Below are positions 43,621 through 54,073 of a DNA stretch of 64,000 bases, piece by piece. Numbering within the stretch: the stretch's first letter is position 1; each line of letters begins with the position of its first letter. Both the position numbers and the translations under genes were made by a program. Location of the stretch: positions 85,298 to 149,297 of the forward strand of contig NW_025946912.1 of the NCBI RefSeq assembly GCF_000764305.2. The letters are read 5' to 3'. The notes under the pieces were generated by a model, which saw only the letters and a list, made by a program, of their open reading frames with translations, did no database searches and had not been told where the DNA came from. The stretch is from Hyalella azteca. Its lineage: Eukaryota; Arthropoda; Malacostraca; Amphipoda; Hyalellidae.

Positions 43621-45765
43621 TACTACTACGAGCAGTTATGGGCCCAACAAGTCAAGTTATCTGCAGAGCATCAATCAGCCAGAGAATCAGTGTGGCGCGA
43701 ACTTACTCTAAAAGGCTAAGATAGCCTCCTCATAGGGGTCATTTACAGATCACCTAACAGCTCCTCTGATAACAATAAAGTACTAAACAGTCTTTTACCG
43801 AGCATGTCATTCAGCAGGTCGCATACGTCGATCGTTGGTGACTTTAACCATCCAGAAATAGACTGGGCAGATGAATCTTCTCCAAGAGATGAGAATCACC
43901 CAGCATCCTTGTTCTTGAAGTCTGTGCGAAACTCATTTTTGATCCAGAACATCACCAAGCCAACCCATTTTAGGGGTAAACAGACCACAAATATTCTAGA
44001 TCTTGTGTTTACTAGTGAAGAATCAATGATAGATGAGCTTCGCCACGAGGCTCCATTGGGCAAAACTTGCCGCAATAGCCAACACCAATCATTGTCTTTC
44101 AATATTAAGTGTAGTGCAGAAAAGACGCTTCGGAAGCGTGAACGTTTGAACTTTGCGAAGGGCGACTATGATAAACTCCGTGAAACGGTGAATGCGGCGA
44201 ATATTTCGGACTGTATTAAGGAAATGAGCGTGGCTGATTCATGCATGGTCGTTTCTCGAAGACACGGTTATGTCTGCAGTTGATGCCTGTGTACCCAAGA
44301 TTACGCTTAGAGGAGTCAAAAAGTCCCAGTGGATGAACAGTGCAGTTAAGACTCAGCTAAAGACCAAGAAAGAAGCCTACAAGCGTTATTTACGAACTCG
44401 CAGCGAGTCTGATTATAACCTGTATGCCAGAGCTCGAAATCAAGCTAAAAAAGTTTGTCGCACTGCAGTGAAAAACTTCGAAAAAAATATTGCTATAAAT
44501 GCAAAAAAAAAAAAAAAATCCGAAAGCCTTCTTTTTGTACGCTAGTTCAAAGTGTAAGTCAAAGGACGGTATATCTGATTTGAAAGTAGACCGACGAAAG
44601 ATTTCCTCTGATGAGGGCAAGGCTAACGTTCTTAATCAGTTCTTCAGCAGTGTGTTCACAGATGAGGACTTGAACAGTATTCCAGATATTGAGGAGCGCC
44701 CAGTCGGCTCGAAGTTAATATGTTTTGAAATACACGAAGAAGAGGTACTCAAGCGCCTGGTAGCTCGGTAGCTCTAAATCCCAACAATTCATGTGGACCA
44801 GACGGCTTCCATCCCAGATTGCTCAAAGAATTAGCAACCGTTCTGGCCGGCCCATTGACAGTATTCTTTCAAAAAACCATGAACGAAGGAACTTTGCCGT
44901 CCGACTGGAAAGAAGCTCAAGTAACACCATTGTTCAAAAAAGGTGACAAAAGCAGCCCCGGCAACTATCGCCCTGTCAGTCTGACAAGTGTTGTTTGTAA
45001 GCTAATGGAACCTGTTGCGCGAGATAGGATTATCGATCACTTGACTGCTCACCATCTCATCTCATATCAGATTGTCAGCATGGTTTTATCGCCGGTAGAT
45101 CCTGCACCACTAACTTATTATCTACGTTGAACGATTGGACTCGCCTGCTAGACGAAAGGGTGGATGCATTGTACCTCGATTTTGCCAAAGCATTTGACAG
45201 TGTTTCGCATGAGCGGCTGTTGCGTAAAGTGAAGTCTTTGGGAGTTGAGGGAAACGTACTCCAATGGATCGGAGATATTCTAGTAGGTAGACGACAACGT
45301 GTCAGTATTAACGGAACCGTGTCAGACTGGGTATCAGTGCGCAGTGGCGTGCCACAAGGAAGCATTCTTGGGCCTATTCTGTTCGTTGCTTTTATAAACG
45401 ATTTGCCAGAAGCAGTCTCCAGCGTGTGCTCCGTGTATGCCGACGACACAAAAGTTTATAATACAGTGAAGGATGCGTCAAATAAAGCGCAATTACAAGA
45501 TGATCTTGACAGTTTAGTTAACTGGGTTAGTTTAGTTAACATAAAAACATATGTTCAGATTTGAAATGCCTAGCACCATATCGAACCCGGTGGAAATCTA
45601 GTAGCTACTTGAAACTATCGTCAGTCATGAAAATATCCGGTCAAATGAAACGATAAGAGATCTTCTGTGAACAAGGCACGAAAAGGAAAAGAATCGGCGA
45701 CAGGCCACATCAGGCCTATACTTCAGCGCCGAGATCAATATGTTATGTTATGTTAAGGTGAGATA
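43620..45765 (+). mobile_element. CR1-like LINE with endonuclease and RT, internally deleted (copy 4)
   Basis: Order: apurinic-type endonuclease fragment (GVIYRSPNSSSDN, then SIVGDFNHPEIDWADES and TTNILDLVFTS), a linker, then reverse transcriptase. The RT shows FFQKTMNEGTLPSDWKEAQV, TPLFKKGDKSSPGNYRPVSL, motif A LYLDFAKAFDSVSHERLL, motif B SGVPQGSILGPILF and catalytic motif C VYADDTKVY at about 45436-45462. At least five frame breaks occur (near 43720, 44275, 44520, 44765, 45080). After VNWVSLVN the sequence jumps at about 45545 into the 3' UTR, so the RT C-terminal region is deleted. The tail is atgttatgttatgtta. Confidence 0.88.
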
Positions 45766-45783
45766 AAATAATAACTGAATACA

Positions 45784-47657
45784 TCACATTTCCTTTATCG
45801 TAAGCGCACTTGCACGCTTCCTAGCTACTTGTGATACTCGACAAAACAGTTTTTTTGACGTTGCAACAAAGATGAACACCACAGTGAGAACATTTGGATA
45901 ATGGAGTAATGGACGTGATTCCACTCTATCCAGGGAACAAACTTCACAACGACCACGAATGTTCGTGAACAGGGGCCAGTGAATTCCAGCGATGCTCAAC
46001 CGCACGGAGTCCGGTGTCGAGAATTTTCCTTTTTTCCTCTTGGCATGATGGTTGCATGAATGTTCTGTATATGCCAGGAGTCCACATGCTATTTATTGTC
46101 GATAGTCCAAAAGGGAAATGGCAGATTGACAATGTTCCTTGTGAATGAGGAAGCTGTTCACGAATGTCATATCTAGAGTCCGAAGAATATGCGATGACAG
46201 CAATGCCATCATTTCAAGCTCTTCCTATTGATGCCATAGATTTGCCTTAGCATGTCATGCTTATCAACACCCCCCATGTGTTTATTATATAATCTTTTGC
46301 CACCATTGGACAGGTGACGACCGTTTTTGTGCCAGTTCTGTCCTTCCTTTGCACAGTAGAAGCTTCAACTCCGTGGTAGTTGAAAATAAAATGTGTACTG
46401 GTTTTGTATCCTTCCACTTGTAAACTGTTATCCCTGCAGGAGTACTGCGGTAATCGAAGTTTCCTCGTTTCAATTCTTTATCAGTAGATAATAAGGGGAA
46501 GTCTTTGCGAGTTGGACGGATTGTACCACATGCATTTATGTTCATGGTCTTCAAGGTTTCAAGCAGGGGAATAGATGAAAAAAAAAGTTATCGAAATAGA
46601 GCTTGTGGAAGCGGTTCTTCAATGATGCGGCAAGAGATGTAACAATGTTTCCACCAAGGCCAAGGTTATTATTGACCAGGAGCCATACTTTCAAAAGTCG
46701 CTAAGTAAACGTAAGTACTTACGCTCTATTTTCTTGCCTATGATTGGTGGATTTTGCTTGAAAGGCCGTCAATGATTGGCTGATGAACTTACGATCTCTT
46801 AACTTTTTTTGAAGGTATAGGCCCCGTTCGTCACCTGGCTGCCGCTTTCCACAATAAATGAAAAACGTGTGTATGTATCCAGAGTCATCAGCGAGAAACA
46901 TAATTTGTATCCTCGCTTTATGGGTTTCATTGGGTTGTATTGCTTTAGAGTTTAGAGAGCTCCTTCCCCTGAATTTGATCATTGACTCATCCACAGACAA
47001 GAATTCTGGAGGATTATTTACCGCGGAAAATAGTTCATTTAATTTTTCAAGATACGGTATCAATTTGAATACTTGTCGTGCTTATTTTCATTCAGTTTTG
47101 CATTGTCGTTTAGATGCAGACATCCTAGAATTTCAATAGAGGACCAATAATGTCGGAGCTGATTTCTTCTATTGTAGCCCATCACAATGTTGATTCCAAT
47201 GAATATTTTTATTTCATTTTTGGTCACAGAAGCAGGCTTCCCCTTTTGTACACTTTTCAAATTAGTCTGGAAGTGAATCATATCAAGAAGATCCTCATCA
47301 AAAAATGCAAAAAAAAAACATCGAGGGCACACGCAAATTCGTGATTTAGTTTGGGATGCGCGACAAACTCATGGACAATTGATTTTTCTTCTTTTTTTCT
47401 CCATTTTCGTGGATGAACTCCTATCACAGGAGTCTATGAAGCTGCATCAGTAGGTATAATCTCGGCTTGTTCATCCAATTCAATGATAATGATTAATGGA
47501 TTCATCTTCGGCTTCCGCATCTAATCTGTTCACTATATGAATGGTTTCTGTGGGGTCTCGATCATCAGGCTCAATGTCGGTATCTTCGTCAATGTCAGTA
47601 TCAATTTCTTCCAACAGATGAAGTATTTCATCGGCTTCCAATGACCGATTGGCCATG
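45784..47657 (-). pseudogene. piggyBac transposase, disrupted
   Basis: Starting at the ATG at 47657 (MANRSLEADEILHLLEEIDT, an acidic N-terminus), the minus strand carries the piggyBac transposase in order: FFDEDLLDMIHFQTNLKSVQ and KNEIKIFIGINIVMGY; first catalytic Asp in FLSVDESMIKFRGRSSL; second in LYFDNFF; ETLKTMNINACGTIRP; third in MGGVDKHDMLRQIYGINR; then a cysteine-containing C-terminal domain (GRCEVCSLDRVESRP). Breaks: frameshift near 47350-47480, a ~125-bp insertion at 46693-46815, a T-run slip near 46580, and stops near 46220. It is not functional as read, but all three catalytic aspartates are still visible. Confidence 0.88.
46693..46815. mobile_element. Small foldback insertion in the piggyBac transposase
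   Basis: The transposase homology stops at about 46815 and resumes at about 46690. The intervening DNA has imperfect inverted ends (AAAAGTCGCTAAGTAAACG, and CGATCTCTTAACTTTTTTT at the other side), each followed inward by GTAAGT/ACTTAC, and contains TGATTGGTGGA/TGATTGGCTGA. The ends and the TGATTGG motif resemble the 9140 and 54657 foldback family, so it may be a short member. Confidence 0.5.
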
Positions 47658-47879
47658 TTTCAGGAAGAAGTGCTCAAGTCTGAAAATAAAATAAGTTACG
47701 AAATAAAAGTGTCGTGGTGTAAAAAATGAATAAAAAATCTATGGGACCCGTAAGAATTTGAATTCTCAGTAGTATTCCTACCTAGTAACACAAACGACAC
47801 GCGACTCCTACTGTGACTATCAGGTCCCGGTTCTCCTGGCGGGACTTGCAGGTAGTTTCCCTAATTTCTATTTTTTTTT

Positions 47880-49110
47880 CATCAAAAACAGTCGTCCAAA
47901 TACATTTATTTGTTATATTTCATCAGAATATAAATTTTCACACAAAATAATTAGTAATTTTCTTGAGGTGTATAAACAAACGTAGAAGTCCCGTGGACCT
48001 AAAATTCCTTGTATGTATTTTAGAGCGTGAAACTTGAGGCGGGACTTGTGAGTCCCGTCAGTGGGGAAAGGGCTATAGAACTCGAGATATGATTTTTCAA
48101 AGAGGACACGAATTGACCCAATTTTCGTCGTAATCGCGTAACTTCGAGAGCTTCCCTGAACGTTTACATCGTTTTTACTCGTAAGATTAGTGTGCGAGAT
48201 GCCTATTTCCTGGAAGCTTTCCGAAAGTGGCAATGAACAGAGAATCAAACTGCGCTAATTACTGTGTACTGTATATCATTTATTTTCAAAATGTAATTTC
48301 TTTAGGAAACTTGATGATTAAAATTAGACCAAAAATTTGATTTTTTTTTCACTCTTTGAGCGAATATTTAGGCATCTTAATTTTAACTTAGAAACATCAT
48401 TCTTATATGGTTGCCTGCTCCAGCTCTTTAGAAATAATAATGCGAAAGAAAAAAGCTAAAAAGTTCTGTAGAAAACGGTTTTCGTGAAACATGAATATTG
48501 GTCCGTGCCCGAATGAGCCCGGTCCGTAACTGCGATTTTTGGCTCTTTTAAGGTCTTTTAACTCGGTAACGATCAGGATTGAAGAAAATTGACACGAATA
48601 ACAATGAAATGAAAACAAAAATTCCCTTATGATGGCACCGAGTGTTGAGCTCGCGGCCCTGACCTTCTCTCGATATCTGCCGCCAAATAAGACTTCAACT
48701 AGAATTTCGCTTAAGCCGTATTACGGCGTACGATGACCACCGGCGTGCAGGAGTAGGCAGCGCTCGTAAATGCGACTAGTAAGTTGAAAAACTGGTACCT
48801 TAAGAAGTCTTTAAGCTGTGTTTTTTTGCAACCATTTGATCATTGACTCATGGTTGGATATATTCGCAATTCAAACTTTTTGCACTATTTACTTTGATAG
48901 AGGAAAACCGACACGTAGGTTATTGAAGGATGGAGTATTTAGGTCAGAGTTCGCTTTTCTAACACGTTCAGTGAGTGTTGGAAATGCGAACTCCGGCCCC
49001 AATCATGCATGGTATGGAAATAGAACAAGTAGGAAATTAAATATGTCGTAAAATATACGTAATTTGCTGAAGTTAGGTTCGAGCCAGGAACAATTTCCTA
49101 TAGCGACCAT
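47880..49110. other. Region between the piggyBac transposase end and the CR1 copy; no gene seen
   Basis: The first part (to 48072) is the subterminal region of the piggyBac-like element, with several GTCCCG motifs. Beyond it I see AT-rich sequence with no TIR pair or frame I can support. The short frames at 47913, 48403 and 48818 have no recognisable content. Confidence 0.5.
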
Positions 49111-49114
49111 GACA

Positions 49115-49190
49115 AAGGGTGGTTAGGTTAGGTAAAGCAAGGTTAGTTCAGGCCAGGTTAGGATAGGGTAAGTTAGGTTAGGTTACATGA
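49115..49190 (+). repeat. Degenerate GGTTA array
   Basis: GGTTAGGTTAGG, then GGCCAGGTTAGGATAGGGTA and GTTAGGTTAGGTTACATG. These are imperfect repeats of the insect telomere-type pentamer. They sit next to the tail of the minus-strand CR1 copy, so they may derive from it or have attracted it. Degeneracy and length argue against a real telomere. Confidence 0.7.
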
Positions 49191-49194
49191 CATA

Positions 49195-49595
49195 ATATCT
49201 CTGCGCTGAAGCGTAAGCCTGATGTGGCCTGTCGCCGATTCTTTTCTTTTTCGTGCCTTGTTCACAGAAGATCTAAAATCGTGTCATTTGACCTGACCTC
49301 TTCATGACTAACGATAGTTTGAAGTAGCTACTAGACTTCCACCGGGTTCGATAAGGAGCTAGGCATTTCAAACCTGAACATATATTTTTCCATAGCTTTA
49401 TCTAGTCTCTTTTGGAACGCGTTCATACTTGGAGCGCCAACGATGTCATCGGGGAGGCTGTTCCACATGTCGGTGATTCGAAGCGAGATGAAATTTTGTC
49501 GTGTGGAGAAGTTGCAGCGCAGTTTTTTTTAGCTTATAGCCGTGGCCCCTGGTGTTGGTTCTTGTTTAAAATTCTAGTAATCCTATTGAACTTCT
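49195..49595 (-). mobile_element. CR1-like LINE, 5'-truncated (copy 5, minus strand)
   Basis: Reverse complement of the same 3' segment as the other copies: the plus strand shows GAAGCGTAAGCCTGATGTGG, CGCCGATTCTTTTC, GAGCTAGGCATTTCAAACC, then the RT end (CATACTTGGAGCGCCAACG, GAGGCTGTTCCACATGTC). The pentamer tail is short here (acatgacataata). The plus-strand frame at 49412 is a shadow. Confidence 0.85.
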
Positions 49596-50059
49596 TTAAC
49601 CAATATAATATATAAATCAAGAAATATTGACGAGACTAGAGTTTTTAAATCGTATCTTGAAATTATTTCCATTTGCTTAGGGCAGGGGTCTCCAAACTTT
49701 TTTCACAAAGGGCCAAGATCAAGCTTACTGAAATCTTCGCGGGCCGGAGAAGTTCGTGGGCGGAAGGAAGGGCAGGATAAATTACGAATAAAATTCGCTA
49801 GTCAAAATTAGCGCACGAATAACTATTTTATTCTGCACTTCGTCTTACGGAGCAACTGTACACTATCTTCCGTCGCTTATTCTTCGCTTGATCTTAAATC
49901 TTCGTCATTAATTGGCGTGATATGCACGGCTCCTAAATACATTGGGGACATAATAATTATGGCTATAATTATTAGAGTGTAATCTTGAAGATTATTCAAC
50001 GTGAAACAGCATTAATGAGAGGCATGGAATTGTTTCTTTTCATACAAAATAGCATTGAG

Positions 50060-51040
50060 TTATGGATAACAATTACTGCTTCCTATCATCAGAATGGATT
50101 GTAAATGTTCGTCGGATAAGGCTGCCCTGTAGCTAGGCTTGACATACTTCATATTAGAAAATGTTTGTTCACATAAATAGGTTGTGCCAAAAACGGAAAT
50201 AGAACCGCAAGCAAAGGCTTGTAGATGAGCATACTGCATATTCGTCGCTTGGTAGACACTTGTAAAAGTCAATCAGTTTACCTTCTCTGAATCTGTCCTT
50301 CAATGCGTCATTGGCTTGCTGATCAATTACTTCCAATTGAAGTTCAGATGGCAAATCTTCAATGGAAAAAATCAAATGGATTTTGGAAAATCTTTAATTG
50401 CTGCAGATGCATAACAGTTTTGAAATTGCTATTTCAGATTGCAAATAATGCCTTGTGCAAATCTTCTTGGGAATGAAGATTGAGTTTCTCGCTCAAACTT
50501 TTCGCAACATGAAAGTGCTTGAAACAGTTCCTCATCAACTGGGTGTCAAACAAAATAAAATAGCTTTTGTCGGAACGCCTTCACTTGGGTATACATGTCG
50601 CAAATGAGAACTGTTTTGCCCTGCAGTCTAAGACTGAACTCGTTCATGTGTGTGGTCAGATCCACAGAAAAAGCTAATTTCCAATGTGAGTAGCGACTGC
50701 GGGTCGATTCTTTTCATCCAGAAAAATTTCAATTTCTGCCCAGAGTTCAAAAAATCGTGACAACATGAACACCTTGCCACAGGTAAGCAAACGAACGAAA
50801 GTGTGATACGTAGGTTAAATATGGGTATTCTGCTTCTATCTCCTCCAAGAAAGCACGAAACTAACGATGGTTAAGTCCGTGAGAACGAATGTAGTTTACT
50901 ATTGAAACAACAAGTTCCATCACAGAAGATAAATCCATATATTTGCCACAATGCCTGCTGGCGAATAATGCAGTGAAAAACCAAAGGCTTGAGACAGCCC
51001 GCAATTGCAGCAGTTTTGTAAATTTGCCCAACTAACCCTT
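50060..51040 (-). pseudogene. hAT transposase, C-terminal part
   Basis: Minus-strand remnants carry the C-terminal half of a GTF2IRD2/ZBED5-like hAT transposase. They include a region ending LQGKTVLICDMYTQVKAFRQ near 50600 (family pattern L-Q-G-K...D...AFR-x-K-L), IEDLPSELQLEVIDQQANDA, LKDRFREGKLIDFYKCLPSD, and the dimerisation-type end GTTYLCEQTFSNMKYVKPSY, RAALSDEHLQSILMI. Several frameshifts and stops separate them, so the frame is dead. The N-terminal half continues beyond the nested insertion at 52555. Confidence 0.85.
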
Positions 51041-51048
51041 TTCCAGAG

Positions 51049-52547
51049 CAGGGTTGCCAGATGGGCCTTTTTCAGGCCAAATTTCGCAAATGTGGCCTTT
51101 TTTGAAATGCATTAGCCTGAAAAATTTCATTTGACCTTTTTGTCCGTTTTGGGCCTTTTTTATGCAAAATGTAACTCTCGTCATTTTTTTATTATAATTT
51201 GGTCCTTCAATTTTATCCAAGACGAGTGCACCCAAATTCAGTTTTGCCGAAGACGAGTACACTCAAATTTTGACACGAAACTGTGTCAACACTTCGGTTT
51301 AGGTGGCAACACTATATAGCGAGTGCCGCCTAATCTGGGCAACACTTTGGTTGAACCATGGGACTATATCCAATTGCCGACTCGTATTAATTAAGAACCA
51401 TGGACGGCAGAGCTGACACAGCGTATAATCGAGTATAGTTTTCACTTCTAAAGAGCAGTACATTTAGCACTATTTTTTGAGGCTACAGCACAGCTTCTCG
51501 ATATATTCAGCCTTCTGGTGTGAGTCCCTTCAAGATATCACTTTGAACAAATAAATTTTATTTCCTATGCAAGTAATGATAGGCAATATATTATTTTTCT
51601 GCGCATTCAAAAGTTGTGATAAATTTATAGGATTGACTTTTAATATTTATATTAGTCTTGCAAGGACCACATCATCTCTATACCGCAGAAATGAGTTTAA
51701 ATTTTTTCATCTTCCGAGTATAAATATTCTACCGTCAATGCCAACATGTCAAAAACTTCGCCACATGGGTCGCCTGCTGAAGACCACCACTGCCCTGGAT
51801 GTAATGGAGCATCATGATTCCTGCCTTCCGGAACGTAGCCTTCATCACTTCAAGCCGTCCGTATAATCTAGGCCGTGGGTCAAACCAGCCCTCGGTCGAA
51901 CGGCCACTTGTCGGAAGACGATAAATTTTGGAACAGAACTATACTATCTGAAACCTAACCTCAGATGCGGTGAACGTAAAATTACGTAATCTAACGATGC
52001 ACGGAAGTCAGATTCGATCCGCGGCCTGGTGGTGCACGGCAGGTTCTATGCGAGGCCGGAGGAAGACAAAGCCGAGTGGTTCACGGCTGATTGGTGGATG
52101 TCCGGAGATATCCAAGGCGGTGGTGCAAAATTGGTGGTGCACGGCTGCGCTCCTCGCCACATCACTTATGTCGCCTACCATTTTACTATCTATTTTGTTA
52201 ACAAAACTGAGCCCAAACTCTCTAACGCGAACGAAAAGCTTTATGGTTGCTAGGTGGCAACTGAATCCTAAATATCATGTAATATACGGTTTTATTTACG
52301 GTCGGCGAGAAACTTGCAATTCGCTGCAGGCTGGCGGCTTATGTAGCATTGACGGTAATTCAGCTCATATATGTGATGAAATTGGTGTATTTTTGCTGTC
52401 TGAAAGCCTTGAGAGTAAATGCATGCACTGCAAATGGTTAGAACTACCTTAAATTTAAAAATTTTCTATTAATTTCAAATGGGGCCTTTTTGGGCCTTTT
52501 TTGTGAGTCAAATTGGCCTTTTCTCTTGGCTCCATCTGGCAACCCTG
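51049..52547 (+). mobile_element. Non-autonomous hAT-like element nested in the hAT transposase
   Basis: Ends CAGGGTTGCCAGATGG and CCATCTGGCAACCCTG are 16-bp perfect inverted repeats. The 8-bp target duplication TTCCAGAG is perfect at 51041-51048 and 52548-52555. Both subterminal regions contain repeated GGCCTTTTTT motifs. The interior (51750-52170) shares a segment with 40110-40570 in inverted orientation. No transposase is visible; the frames 51567-52452 lack known domains. Length is 1499 bp. It inserted after the outer hAT element. Confidence 0.93.
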
Positions 52548-52555
52548 TTCCAGAG

Positions 52556-53326
52556 TCTCACATGTTTCTTTGACCATCGGTTGTGACGCGCTTGAACCGT
52601 TTCTACTCCAGGCCATAATGCAGGAGAGATTTCTCGACTTCTTCGAAAATTTCCTCGTCTGTTATTGTACTTTTATGTCGTGCACCGTGGCCAACTCTTC
52701 AATCACTTCAAAATCTTCTCTGACCCCACGAACATACAGCAACTGCGAGGTACAAGTGACATCAGTTGATTCATCAAGCGCGAGAGAGAAGTACTTGAAT
52801 TCTCTGGCTTCTTCTTCGATTTGAGACACTATATTTATTCCAATATCTTCAACTCGACGAGCAACTGTATTTGCCGAAGGGCTTATAGTTTTAGACAAGT
52901 TTACTTTTTCCGGACAGAGTTAGTTGGCTGCTTCAATGATGCATAATTTAATTAACTCACCATCGGTCAAGGGCTTTCCTCGTTTTGCCAAAAGATGTAA
53001 CACACGGAAACTTGCGATTGTTGCAGCTTCATTCTCGACGTTATTTTTCTCTAACAAAAATTGTTGCGATGCCAAGTTGTGTCTCGGCGCTTCCAGCTTG
53101 TCTGTAAGAAGCTTTCTTTTGAGTTGCGAACAGTTTGACGAGTGTTTTGTATCATAATGTCTCCGAATGTTGCACTCTTTCAGCACGGCAATACTATCAT
53201 TGCATATTAACCATAATGCTTTGTTACCAACTTATCAAACTCGATAACAAAGTAGCATGCATCCAACTTTTCCTTGAATTCACGGCATTCTGAGCCCACA
53301 TTTCTCTTCTTTCCTGGTCTCGGCAT
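52556..53326 (-). pseudogene. hAT transposase, N-terminal part with BED-type finger
   Basis: From the ATG at 53326 the minus strand reads MPRPGKKRNVGSECREFKEK, then after a frameshift near 53215 ALWLICNDSIAVLKECNIRR and HYDTKHSSNCSQLKRKLL, a C...H...H BED/C2H2-like arrangement. It continues TIASFRVLHLLAKRGKPLTD and, beyond a stop near 52920, SANTVARRVEDIGINIVSQI and FKYFSLALDESTDVTCTSQL. The last block, with D-E-S-T-D, is the first catalytic Asp region of this hAT group. It is clearly inactivated. Confidence 0.88.
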
Positions 53327-54073
53327 TATCACCCGAAACACTTCCAAACTTGGGTTCACACTGGCAAGCAGACCAGTGGAACGATAATGTTCTCCTCAAT
53401 CAAAGGGTCTTGGGTGGTTCATGGCAACATTTGTAAATATTTTACAATTTTTAGAGACACCAGTCACGCCCATTTACTGTTTTTTAGTTCATGCATAATC
53501 AGAAATAAACGCCACGCTCGATTTTTGTACACATTATGTTGATGTACGAGATACCCTCGGCGGGCCGGATGGAACCTAGCCGAGGGCCGGATAGTTTGGA
53601 GACCCCTGGCTTAGGGGATGGTCGCCAGGAAGTGCGACGTAGAGCAACCGATTTGATTTTTGTCGGCAAGGTGAAAGCTACTGAGTATTGATGTAAATTT
53701 TTCAGGAGGGGCAGTCAATGTCGAATAAGACTCATCTAGCTATTAGGTGTTCGCTTATGCAGGCGTTTGTTTAGAATTCGCGATGATACGCTTTTCACAT
53801 ATATAGCGACCATGTATGTATATTTCCTCCAGTTACATCCGTAACTCATTTTCTAGGAACATTGCTATCTCATAAAAATTTAGTGATGTTACTCATCAAC
53901 ATTAATTTGATATTATTATCCATGATGTAGCCTTCAACATCACTGTTAATAACCAAATGCAATCGAAATATTGTTGACTAATAATTATCTACGTACTTAT
54001 TTTATAAACACCGACTTTAAACGTTTCGCCATCAAGAAACTCATGTTGATGTTATCATTTGCATATCTATAAT

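Larger units (their letters stand above)
41712..48072 (-). mobile_element. piggyBac-like element carrying nested CR1 sequence
   Basis: The left end follows a TTAA and reads CCCTTTCCACCCGGC; the right end reads GTGGGGAAAGGG, the complement of CCCTTTCCCCAC. These are piggyBac-type termini. Near each end is the same palindromic motif: GGGACTCCAGAGTCCC at about 41850 and GGGACTTGTGAGTCCC at about 48039. The right flank is CTAT rather than TTAA, so that copy of the duplication is mutated or lost. A minus-strand transposase occupies 45784-47657. The CR1-like sequence at 42737-45760 lies between the left end and the transposase. Confidence 0.7.
49683..53608 (-). mobile_element. hAT element with perfect 8-bp TSD
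   Basis: Termini CAGGGGTCTCCAAACTTTT at the left and AGTTTGGAGACCCCTG at the right are inverted repeats. The 8-bp target duplication GCTTAGGG is perfect at 49675-49682 and 53609-53616. Subterminal GGGCCGG-type sequence follows on both sides (gcgggccggag; cgggccggatgg). The 3926-bp element encodes a BED-finger hAT transposase on the minus strand and is itself interrupted by a second element at 51049-52547. Confidence 0.95.
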
